Of a stretch of DNA of 12,517 bases, positions 6,278 through 12,376 are shown in pieces. The notes below the pieces were generated by a model. That model saw only the letters and a list, made by a program, of their open reading frames with translations. It had not been told where the DNA came from and did no database searches. Source of the DNA: an uncultured bacterium (GTDB taxonomy: Bacteria > Actinomycetota > Actinomycetes > S36-B12); NCBI GenBank assembly GCA_903908025.1, contig CAIVQM010000205.1, positions 1 to 12,517 of the forward strand, written 5' to 3'. Within the stretch, counting starts at the first letter, position 1. Every line of letters begins with the position of its first letter. The position numbers and the translations under genes were made by a program.

Positions 6278-6306
6278 ACGATCGCACAGGACTCGCAGGA
6301 CTGCAA
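6278..6306 (-). promoter_or_regulatory. Promoter of the terC riboswitch transcript
   Basis: On the minus strand, TTGCAG (6306-6301), a 17-bp spacer and GATCGT (6283-6278) form a -35/-10 pair. Its start site would fall at about 6272-6270, the first bases of the riboswitch. It begins inside the 4-bp gap region right after the end of the YVTN gene. Confidence 0.5.
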
Positions 6307-6307
6307 G

Positions 6308-7462
6308 TCAGCTGCAGGCACCTTTCCCGAGCGCTGCGGCGGTGAAGACGGAGAGGCTCTGCCCCGTCGAGTCAATCGCGTACATCGCCGGACCGCCGAT
6401 CGTCTGACGCGGTGCATCACCCGTCGCGAACGTCTTCGTCACCTTGCCCGTCGCGGTGCAGATCCCCGAGATGGAGTCGCCATCGCGATTCGTGACGTAC
6501 AGGCTGTCACCTCGCATGTTGAGCATAGAGAAAATCGGTCCCTTGCCGACCTTGATCGTGCGAACCACGGGGTTCTTCCTGGACAGGTGACGAAGGTCGA
6601 TCTCGGACACCGTGCCGTCCATGTAGTTGGCGACCCACATGCGCGTGCCCGCAGGATTCACGACGGGTGGGATCGGGCTCTTGCCGACCTTGATTGTACG
6701 GATGACCTTGTTGGTGACCACGTTGATCACGCTGATGGAGTCGCCCGTGTGGTTAGGAACGAAAGCGCGCTTGCCCTGCGGATCAAGAACGACACGAATC
6801 GGTCCCTCACCCACCGGGATCGTCGCAGTAATGGTCTCAGTGGCCGTGTCGATGACCTGAACCGTGTTGACTCCGCGAGCGGTCAGATAGGCCCGAGTTC
6901 CATCCGCGGAGAAGGTCACCGCCTGCGGATGCGGTTCGGTCGCGATGGTGGAGGTCACCGTGTTGGTCGTCGTGTCGATGATTGAGACGACGTTGGTCGT
7001 CAGGCCAGGCACGTACGCCCTTGTGCCCGCCCGATTCAGGGCTGCATACATCGGGCTACCACCCGTGGCAGCGGTGGCGATCACTGTATTCGTGGCCGTG
7101 TCGATGACGCTCACCGTTCCGTCGCCCGAGTTGGGCACGTACAGGCGGGTGCCAGTCGCATTGATCGACGATGTCACCGGGATCGCGCCGACGGGGATGC
7201 GTGCTGTCACGCCGTTGGTCGACGTGTCCACAACATCAACCTCACCCGCGATGTTGGTGCCATCGGCCGCGGTGTTACTCACCGTCACATAGAGACGTGA
7301 CCCGTCCGGAGACAGCACCCCCCACGCCGGGAACCCATCAAGGGCGATTGTCGCGGAGGGTTCGACTCTCTCAGGCGCTGCCTGAGCAGCTCCGGACGCG
7401 GCAGCAGCCGCGAGGAGAACGGACACAGCTGCGGTGACGACAGTGCGGGTGCGAATGGACAC
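6308..7462 (-). CDS. Secreted YVTN beta-propeller repeat protein
   Basis: A 384-residue protein with an N-terminal Sec signal peptide: a basic start (VSIRTRTVV), a long Ala/Leu core and a likely cut after AAQA near residue 28. The rest is about seven propeller blades of 40-45 residues, each with a TRLYVP-like strand, then VSVIDTATNTV and IPVGxxP-like strands (TRLYVP, TRAYVP, TRAYLT, KRAFVP, TRMWVA, SLYVT). This is the YVTN repeat fold found in cell-surface and secreted proteins, usually for protein or ligand binding. Two cysteines near the C-terminus (GICTATG and GACS at the end) could form a disulfide closing the ring. GTG at 7462 is chosen because AGGGAG lies 9 nt upstream and it begins exactly at the signal peptide. 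No LPXTG motif or anchor helix, so it is probably released. Exact role unknown. Confidence 0.85.
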   Translation of the reverse strand: MSIRTRTVVTAAVSVLLAAAAASGAAQAAPERVEPSATIALDGFPAWGVLSPDGSRLYVTVSNTAADGTNIAGEVDVVDTSTNGVTARIPVGAIPVTSSINATGTRLYVPNSGDGTVSVIDTATNTVIATAATGGSPMYAALNRAGTRAYVPGLTTNVVSIIDTTTNTVTSTIATEPHPQAVTFSADGTRAYLTARGVNTVQVIDTATETITATIPVGEGPIRVVLDPQGKRAFVPNHTGDSISVINVVTNKVIRTIKVGKSPIPPVVNPAGTRMWVANYMDGTVSEIDLRHLSRKNPVVRTIKVGKGPIFSMLNMRGDSLYVTNRDGDSISGICTATGKVTKTFATGDAPRQTIGGPAMYAIDSTGQSLSVFTAAALGKGACS

Positions 7463-7554
7463 GGGTGCTGGCTCCCTTGCGTACAGCCGAGGCCTCTGTG
7501 GCGGCGGCGTAGCAACGGTATGTCGATTCCTGCGGCTGCACGATCTCCTCGCTA

Positions 7555-7570
7555 CCCCCACTTGGGGGGG
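7555..7570. repeat. C5/G5+ short inverted repeat upstream of the YVTN gene
   Basis: CCCCC (7555-7559), a 4-nt loop ACTT, then a run of eight G (7564-7571). A small strong hairpin on either strand, next to the longer hairpin at 7573-7627. It may be the tail of the same transcription-stop region. Confidence 0.4.
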
Positions 7571-7572
7571 GT

Positions 7573-7627
7573 GCGATCACGCCCTTCGTCTGAGCCGGAC
7601 TCTCGTGACCCAGACGAAGGGCATCGC
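7573..7627 (-). terminator. Long hairpin terminator between the yegP-like and YVTN genes
   Basis: GCCCTTCGTCTG (7581-7592) and CAGACGAAGGGC (7611-7622) are perfect 12-bp complements with an 18-nt loop. Outer GCGAT (7573-7577) and ATCGC (7623-7627) add 5 bp beyond a 3-nt bulge. Probably ends transcription from the yegP-like gene before the YVTN gene. No U tract, and the strand is inferred from gene direction. Confidence 0.6.
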
Positions 7628-7674
7628 TCTCATTGCGCGCCGGGGGTGCTCACAACGGGAGTCTGTAACCTACG

Positions 7675-7695
7675 GTGCCTCCCCCCGAAAGGCAC
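7675..7695 (-). terminator. Short hairpin just after the yegP-like stop
   Basis: GTGCCT (7675-7680) and AGGCAC (7690-7695) pair across a 9-nt loop that includes CCCCCC, 10 nt after the stop codon of the minus-strand yegP-like gene. A modest terminator candidate upstream of the longer hairpin. Confidence 0.4.
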
Positions 7696-7705
7696 GATCG
7701 GATTC

Positions 7706-7888
7706 CTAGTTAGTGACCTCCACGACCGTGGCGCCCTCGGCAGCGCGCAGGACGGCCTGGACACCCTCGAGGACATTCGCCTTGGACTCGTACGCCTCGC
7801 CGACGGCGACGATCTGGCCATTGGACGACTTCAGGCGGAACCGGTGCTTGCCTGCCTTGTCGACGTAGACCTCGAACTTCCCTGCCAT
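7706..7888 (-). CDS. YegP-family (DUF1508) small stress-type protein
   Basis: A 60-residue protein covering one complete DUF1508/YegP unit: FEVYVDKAGKHRFRL, then KSSNGQIVAVGEAYESKANVLEGV, ending in a short strand. Family members have one or two copies of this beta-beta-alpha unit and often rise under stress; the molecular role is not established. ATG at 7888 has GAGGAT 6-7 nt upstream. The gene is monocistronic, with a palindrome (7919-7935) over its presumed promoter that is shared with two other genes in the window. Confidence 0.88.
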   Translation of the reverse strand: MAGKFEVYVDKAGKHRFRLKSSNGQIVAVGEAYESKANVLEGVQAVLRAAEGATVVEVTN

Positions 7889-7918
7889 GGCGGATCCTCA
7901 CTCGACGGGTGGCTGATA

Positions 7919-7935
7919 AAAGTGCTCTGCGCTTT
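7919..7935 (-). promoter_or_regulatory. Shared palindrome, copy 1 (yegP-like promoter)
   Basis: AAAGTGCTCTGCGCTTT, an imperfect AAAG-N9-CTTT palindrome ending 30 nt before the yegP-like start codon. On the minus strand it runs into TTTTAT (7921-7916), a -10-like AT-rich stretch. It closely resembles the sites at 7986 and 12325. Confidence 0.55.
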
Positions 7936-7985
7936 CTATCACGGCCGACCCGGCTCAGGGAAGCCTTTCGGCACATATGCGAATG

Positions 7986-8002
7986 AAAGTGTTCTGTGCT
8001 TT
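7986..8002 (+). promoter_or_regulatory. Shared palindrome, copy 2 (lipoprotein-channel operon promoter)
   Basis: AAAGTGTTCTGTGCTTT, within the longer inverted repeat ATGAAAG (7983-7989) / CTTTCAT (7999-8005). It ends 38 nt before the lipoprotein ATG and runs into the AT-rich stretch TTTCATATTCT, where a -10 box is expected. Confidence 0.6.
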
Positions 8003-8040
8003 CATATTCTCCGTCGCGCGCCGTGGGTGAGGAGCAAGGG

Positions 8041-8457
8041 ATGAAGACACCAACCGCCGTGCTGCTTGCCTGCCTTCTCTCGTCCGCATCGATCACCGGT
8101 TGCACCATCCAGTCAGACATTGCCGCTGACGGCGCCGCTGATGTCTGCACCACGCTGGCATCGGTCCGGTCGGATGTTGCGTCACTCCCCAACAAACGCG
8201 CCACGCCTACCGTCGCGGATGTACGCAACCATCTCGCCGAGATCGATCGCAGTCTCGGCACGGCCCGCGAGAAGTCCCACGGCCTCGCACGTATACTGCT
8301 CACGAATTTGGAGGAAGCCACGACGGCAACCGCTGGTTCGATCAGCGACATGAGCGACGAGAGCTCCGTCGCATCACTCCCCCGGTCGATCCGAGCCGAA
8401 CACCGCGAGCTCAAGAGCGCCTTCGCCGACGTGTGGGCGAAGCTCGCATGCGCCTGA
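8041..8457 (+). CDS. Small lipoprotein, first gene of the channel operon
   Basis: A 138-residue protein with a type II signal peptide: MKTPTAVLLACLLSSASITG followed by Cys21, giving a lipobox of I-T-G-C. The mature part is mostly charged and predicted helical (VADVRNHLAEIDRSLGTARE, RSIRAEHRELKSAFADVW). Cys36 and Cys137 could form a disulfide. No family is recognised. ATG at 8041 is chosen because the signal peptide begins there and GGAG lies 8 nt upstream; a longer reading from 7996 would put charged residues ahead of the signal. It ends 22 bp before the receptor-channel gene, on the same strand with no terminator between. A membrane-anchored helical partner or ligand-related subunit of the channel is a reasonable guess only. 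Confidence 0.8.
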   Translation: MKTPTAVLLACLLSSASITGCTIQSDIAADGAADVCTTLASVRSDVASLPNKRATPTVADVRNHLAEIDRSLGTAREKSHGLARILLTNLEEATTATAGSISDMSDESSVASLPRSIRAEHRELKSAFADVWAKLACA

Positions 8458-8479
8458 AGACGACCGAGCGGAGTTCCTG

Positions 8480-11050
8480 ATGGCAGACCAGGTTTTCGCA
8501 GCGGAACGCACCCGCCAGGCAATAGCCGCGGCAGAGGCCGGCGATGCGGACGACGCACGCGTATTGCTGGCCGAAGCGCTGACTCTGGACCCCGAGTACG
8601 AGGTCGCGTGGCTGTGGTTTGCCGCTGTCACCGAGAATCCGGGTGAAGAGAAGTTCTGTCTTGAGAGGGCGCGCGAACTCGATCCCCAGCACCGACTGAC
8701 TCCCTCGCTCGACAGACTGAGGTCAGTCGAGTCAGTCACTCCGCCGGAGCTCGCCCGGATCATCGATCCCCCACCGCCGGAGTTCATCACCGGCTACGCC
8801 GCACAGATGCGGGTCCAGCGCCGCCGACGCCTGCTGACCCGCTCCCTCATCGTGCTCGTTCTGCTGGCGCTGCTTGTCGGTGTCGGTGCCGTGGTCGCGA
8901 ACAGCCGCATCACCTACGCCTACATCGCCCTCGTGGTCGCCGACAACGATGCTCGGCAGCTCGGCGGTGCCGAGACCGTGCAGGCCGCCCAGCAAGCAGT
9001 CGACGCGTGGAACCAGACCCGCGCCACCTCAAGTCAGCAACTCCGGCTCGTCACGTTCACTGACAACGGCGACCCGGCCCAGGCGGAGGCCGTCGCCCGC
9101 GAGATCGTGGCCGATGGCCGGTTCGTGGGCGTCATCGGTCACTCGCTCAGCACCACCTCCCTTGCCGCCGCACCGATCTACCGCGCCGCCGGCATGCCGG
9201 CGATCACACCGACCGCTACCGCTGATGCCGTCACCACCGATAACCCCTGGTACTTCCGCACGGTGTTCGCCAACAGCCAGCAGGGCCGCGGCATGGCGAT
9301 CTACGCCAACGGCGTGCTGGGCTTCGACTCGGCCATCGTCGTATCCACCGACGATCCGTACGGGCAGAGTCTGCGGACCGGGTTCACCCAAGGGTTCAAA
9401 CAACTCGCGACGGTGCAGGCGGACTTCGTCATCCCGGCCGCATCAGCGGAACAGGCTGCTGCGCTTAAGTCGACGGCAGAGCAGATCGCCCGCATTCCTG
9501 ACCCCGGTGTCATCGCGCTCCTGTCACTCGATCCTGCGTCCAGTGCCCTGGCCGGGGAGCTGCAGGCGCTCGGCGCGCAGGCCAGGCTCATCGCCCCCGA
9601 CGCCCTCGCAACACAGAAGTTCTTCGCGGGACTGTCAGCCGCCTCCCCCACCGTCGTGAACAACTCCTACGCCGCAACTCCCCTGACGGAAGGGACTCTC
9701 GCCGGTCCCGCCGTCACCTTCTACGACGCCTTCGGCAAGCAGCTCGGCTACCAGCCCAGCTGGGCCGCCGGACTGACCTACGACGCCGTGGATGCCTTCG
9801 CTGAGGCGATGATCCGATCCGACGTACCGTGGAATAGCTCATCCAGTGCTGAGTCTCGGGGTGGCATCCGCGATGCACTTGCGTCGGCGCGAACGCCCGA
9901 GACAGCACTCCCGGTCCTCACCGGCTCCCTGTACTTCGAAGTAGACAACTCGGCAGCACGCCCCGTGGCATTCGACGACGGCCGCGTGACGCGAGACGGG
10001 GTCGTCACACTCACATCGGCCGCCGACCAGCTGACGCCCTACTCTCCGATGGTCGGCCTGTCCCTCAGCGAAGCCATCCGCAACGGGTCTGCGATCAATG
10101 CCCTCGGCGAGACTTACACGATTCAGCGGGTTGTCACCACCGGATTCAACATCAATGCGACCGACAGCCTCGATGTGCGGGCGCAGACATTCCACGCTGA
10201 CTTCTTCATCTGGCTGAAGTACCGCGGTGACTCTGCCGGCCCCTCCGACATCCAGTTCGTCAACGCAGTGAATCCGACCCTCGGCCTAGGGGAGCCGCTG
10301 CGCCGCTCATCCTTCGACGGTGAGAGTTACGAGCTCTACCGCGTGGACGGTGCCTTCCACGCGCCCATGGAGTTCAGCGCCTTTCCATTTGATTCGCAAC
10401 AACTTCCCATCATCATCCAGAACCGGCGCCTGCAATCCAGTCAGATGACTTACGTGCCCGATCCGGACAATCTCGAGCAGACTCAGGCGGAGCGCCTTCA
10501 GAGTGGTGTCAATGCAACCGAGACGATCGACCAGATCCCCAACTGGCAGGCGGACTCCCTGAGTTTCTACCCCGCCAGTGTGGGTCAGAGTGGTGATCTC
10601 GGTGATCCGTCAATCGCCAGTGACGGCCGCGGCATCACGTTCTCGCAGATGGTCACGACTAACACGATCTCGCGTGACGTGTTCTCGTTCCTCATCAAGA
10701 ACCTCCTACCGCTGTTCCTGCTCACGATCGTCGTGTACGTATCGCTCTGGTATCCCTACAAGGACGCAACCGCCCGTATCTCATTCGGCGTGACGGGGAT
10801 TCTCACCGGGGCCGTCATGCTCAACAGCGTCACATCATCGCTGCCCTCGGTCGACTACACCGTCGCCATCGAGTGGGCGTATTACGCCTTCATCGCCCTC
10901 TCCGGAATGTGCATCATCGGCACCCTCGTGGGCCGCAGGCTTACCGAGCAGCGACAGTTGAGCCGCGTCAGAATCCTTGATCGGGTCCTGCGCATCGGCT
11001 ACCCGCTGATCGTCGCCGCGGTCGCCGCCACCTACATCTGGGTGTACTAG
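8480..11050 (+). CDS. PBP-I / pentameric ligand-gated ion channel fusion receptor
   Basis: An 856-residue multidomain membrane protein. Residues 1-75 hold two TPR-like helix pairs (VLLAEALTLDPEYEVAWLWF, CLERARELDPQH). A basic stop (RVQRRRRLLTRS) precedes one membrane helix at about 121-141. Residues 145-515 are a type I periplasmic-binding fold like the Leu/Ile/Val-binding protein (GVIGHSLSTTSLAAAPIY, ITPTATADAVT, DDPYGQSL). Residues 545-730 match the extracellular domain of pentameric ligand-gated channels: a beta-sandwich with W579 and the pro-loop FSAFPFDSQQLPIIIQ, without the eukaryotic cysteine pair. Four C-terminal helices follow: M1 737-758, M2 764-788, M3 794-817, M4 837-855. M2 ends in LPSVDY, as in the family. 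Predicted topology: TPR inside, both binding domains outside, C-terminus outside. GLIC and ELIC are about 320 residues, so the N-terminal 540 residues are extra. ATG at 8480 has GGAG 7 nt upstream. Confidence 0.88.
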   Translation: MADQVFAAERTRQAIAAAEAGDADDARVLLAEALTLDPEYEVAWLWFAAVTENPGEEKFCLERARELDPQHRLTPSLDRLRSVESVTPPELARIIDPPPPEFITGYAAQMRVQRRRRLLTRSLIVLVLLALLVGVGAVVANSRITYAYIALVVADNDARQLGGAETVQAAQQAVDAWNQTRATSSQQLRLVTFTDNGDPAQAEAVAREIVADGRFVGVIGHSLSTTSLAAAPIYRAAGMPAITPTATADAVTTDNPWYFRTVFANSQQGRGMAIYANGVLGFDSAIVVSTDDPYGQSLRTGFTQGFKQLATVQADFVIPAASAEQAAALKSTAEQIARIPDPGVIALLSLDPASSALAGELQALGAQARLIAPDALATQKFFAGLSAASPTVVNNSYAATPLTEGTLAGPAVTFYDAFGKQLGYQPSWAAGLTYDAVDAFAEAMIRSDVPWNSSSSAESRGGIRDALASARTPETALPVLTGSLYFEVDNSAARPVAFDDGRVTRDGVVTLTSAADQLTPYSPMVGLSLSEAIRNGSAINALGETYTIQRVVTTGFNINATDSLDVRAQTFHADFFIWLKYRGDSAGPSDIQFVNAVNPTLGLGEPLRRSSFDGESYELYRVDGAFHAPMEFSAFPFDSQQLPIIIQNRRLQSSQMTYVPDPDNLEQTQAERLQSGVNATETIDQIPNWQADSLSFYPASVGQSGDLGDPSIASDGRGITFSQMVTTNTISRDVFSFLIKNLLPLFLLTIVVYVSLWYPYKDATARISFGVTGILTGAVMLNSVTSSLPSVDYTVAIEWAYYAFIALSGMCIIGTLVGRRLTEQRQLSRVRILDRVLRIGYPLIVAAVAATYIWVY

Positions 11051-11072
11051 TGAGCACCGATTTCGGCAGCGC

Positions 11073-12284
11073 CTAGTCCAGCAGCGGGATGGTCACCACG
11101 TCGTATGGCAGTGTCCAGCAGGCGGGGAACAGCACGGGCAGGACCGCCGCACCGAGCCCGAGGGCGTATCCGAAGTGCACATAGCCGGGCACCTCTTTAC
11201 GGGTGCGCGAAACCCCAATCACAAATTCCTCGCGGGCAAAGACCTCCAGTTCCTCCGCCTGCGCCAGCAGGAGAGACTCCTCATGCCAGGAGATACGCAG
11301 CTGTTCCAGCAGGTGCGCGCGGCTCTGCTCCCGACCCGGTCGCATGAACTCGCGCAGGGTGACGGCATCCGCCGCACCAGCTCCGTGACTTGTCGCGATC
11401 TGTTGGATGTACTCGTGGTTCACACGCAGGGCGATCGCGTGCTGGCGCCGGGTCGCATCGATGAAGAGGTCGAGCTTGGTCTCGTATCGCCCGAAGAGTG
11501 CACCCTGTGACGAATCGGCAGCAGCGACGATCCGCTCCACACTCGCGCGGTCAAAGCCATCCGCACCCACCTGGTCCAGGACGGACTGGAGCAACGCGTC
11601 GAGCGTGGCATCGCCCGTGTCGAATGGGGTCTTCTCGTCCAGGTGCCGGGCTCGGGCGCGCGGCAACGCTGTGGGCTTGGCCGGTGCTGCCAGGGCAGCA
11701 GTGAGGAGCCGAGCCTCGTGGCGCAGGTCGATTCCCTCGATCCCCGGCCGATGGCCAGCAAGGAGGAGTCCCAGCGACTGGCACAGCAGGTAGCCGCGTC
11801 TACCGGCATCTGCGCGAGTCACCTGCCTGGGCTCCGGCGTGCACCAAGCCTCGATCTGACCGCCCAGTCCGTCGCGGACTGCCGCCCGCAGGACCAGATC
11901 GAACTGGGACACGAGCATGAGTTCCGCGGCAGCCCTGAGCTCCGGGCCAGGGTGTGCCAACACCTCGAGGGCTCCGAGAAGGTCGTTGAGGTCCGGCTCC
12001 GCAGCGAGGAGTCCTGCGGAGCCGAGGACGTCGGCCAGGGCGCCACACAGCGCCGGGTCGGCCCTCTCGGTCCAGGCAGCAGCAGCAAGATGCGACGCAT
12101 CCATGAAGCGGTCCTGTAACGGCCTACGGGACAACCCCGCCCGCGCCGCAACGTTGGCGAAGTTCAACCCCGCCCAGCCGTCCTCATCGGCGGCGCCCAC
12201 AGCCGCGTCGAGGATCCGCTCGTGATTGCGGAGCACGCGCGCCTGCGGAGGGCGCTCCGAACGAGCGGGGCTGGACGCGGACAT
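11073..12284 (-). CDS. Tandem (double) TetR-family transcriptional regulator
   Basis: A 403-residue protein with two TetR-type units in one chain. The first helix-turn-helix is at about 20-65 (RILDAAVGAADEDGWAGLNF, then VAARAGLSRRPLQDRFMD). The second is at about 226-275 (LLQSVLDQVGADGFDRASVE, then RIVAAADSSQGALFGRYETK). Each is followed by a helical ligand or dimer domain. Normal TetR proteins are about 200 residues and dimerise; here one chain may act like a pseudo-dimer or read two half-sites. ATG at 12284 has TAGGCT 6 nt upstream and no Shine-Dalgarno, suggesting a leaderless message. It converges on the channel gene with 22 bp between the stops and diverges from the aquaporin gene. It could control itself, the aquaporin or the channel operon, which is an inference from position. 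Confidence 0.85.
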   Translation of the reverse strand: MSASSPARSERPPQARVLRNHERILDAAVGAADEDGWAGLNFANVAARAGLSRRPLQDRFMDASHLAAAAWTERADPALCGALADVLGSAGLLAAEPDLNDLLGALEVLAHPGPELRAAAELMLVSQFDLVLRAAVRDGLGGQIEAWCTPEPRQVTRADAGRRGYLLCQSLGLLLAGHRPGIEGIDLRHEARLLTAALAAPAKPTALPRARARHLDEKTPFDTGDATLDALLQSVLDQVGADGFDRASVERIVAAADSSQGALFGRYETKLDLFIDATRRQHAIALRVNHEYIQQIATSHGAGAADAVTLREFMRPGREQSRAHLLEQLRISWHEESLLLAQAEELEVFAREEFVIGVSRTRKEVPGYVHFGYALGLGAAVLPVLFPACWTLPYDVVTIPLLD

Positions 12285-12290
12285 CGGAAC

Positions 12291-12310
12291 AGCCTACCTG
12301 CTCGTACGAG
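12291..12310 (-). promoter_or_regulatory. TetR-gene promoter with palindromic operator
   Basis: On the minus strand, TAGGCT (12296-12291) is a -10 box 6 nt before the ATG. CTCGTACGAG (12301-12310) is a perfect 10-bp palindrome in the spacer of this promoter, a usual place for a TetR-family operator and self-repression. Confidence 0.5.
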
Positions 12311-12315
12311 GGTAC

Positions 12316-12344
12316 TGGTCATTAAAAGTGCCCTGTGCTATTTT
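12316..12344 (+). promoter_or_regulatory. Aquaporin promoter carrying shared palindrome, copy 3
   Basis: TGGTCA (12316-12321), a 17-bp spacer and TATTTT (12339-12344) form a -35/-10 pair. The sequence AAAGTGCCCTGTGCTAT (12325-12341) covers the spacer and the start of the -10. It matches the two sites at 7919 and 7986 and ends 35 nt before the aquaporin ATG. Confidence 0.55.
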
Positions 12345-12376
12345 GCCCGAATCTGATCCACACTCCAGGGGGTTCC

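Noticed and set aside
5110..6420. A 436-residue minus-strand open frame covering terC
   Set aside because: Arg/Pro/His-rich shadow of terC, overlapping the riboswitch and the YVTN gene end. The terC frame is unambiguous.
8480..9990. Calling the large protein just an ABC-transporter substrate-binding protein
   Set aside because: The PBP-I domain is only the middle part. The FPFDSQ sandwich and four-helix channel bundle follow in the same frame, and no ABC permease or ATPase genes are nearby.
12301..12344. Reading the shared palindrome as a CIRCE, LexA, Fur/Zur or CRP site
   Set aside because: The half-sites do not match TTAGCACTC, TCGAAC/GTTCGA-type, TGAAAAT/ATTTTCA-type or TGTGA/TCACA patterns as I know them, so the regulator is left unnamed.
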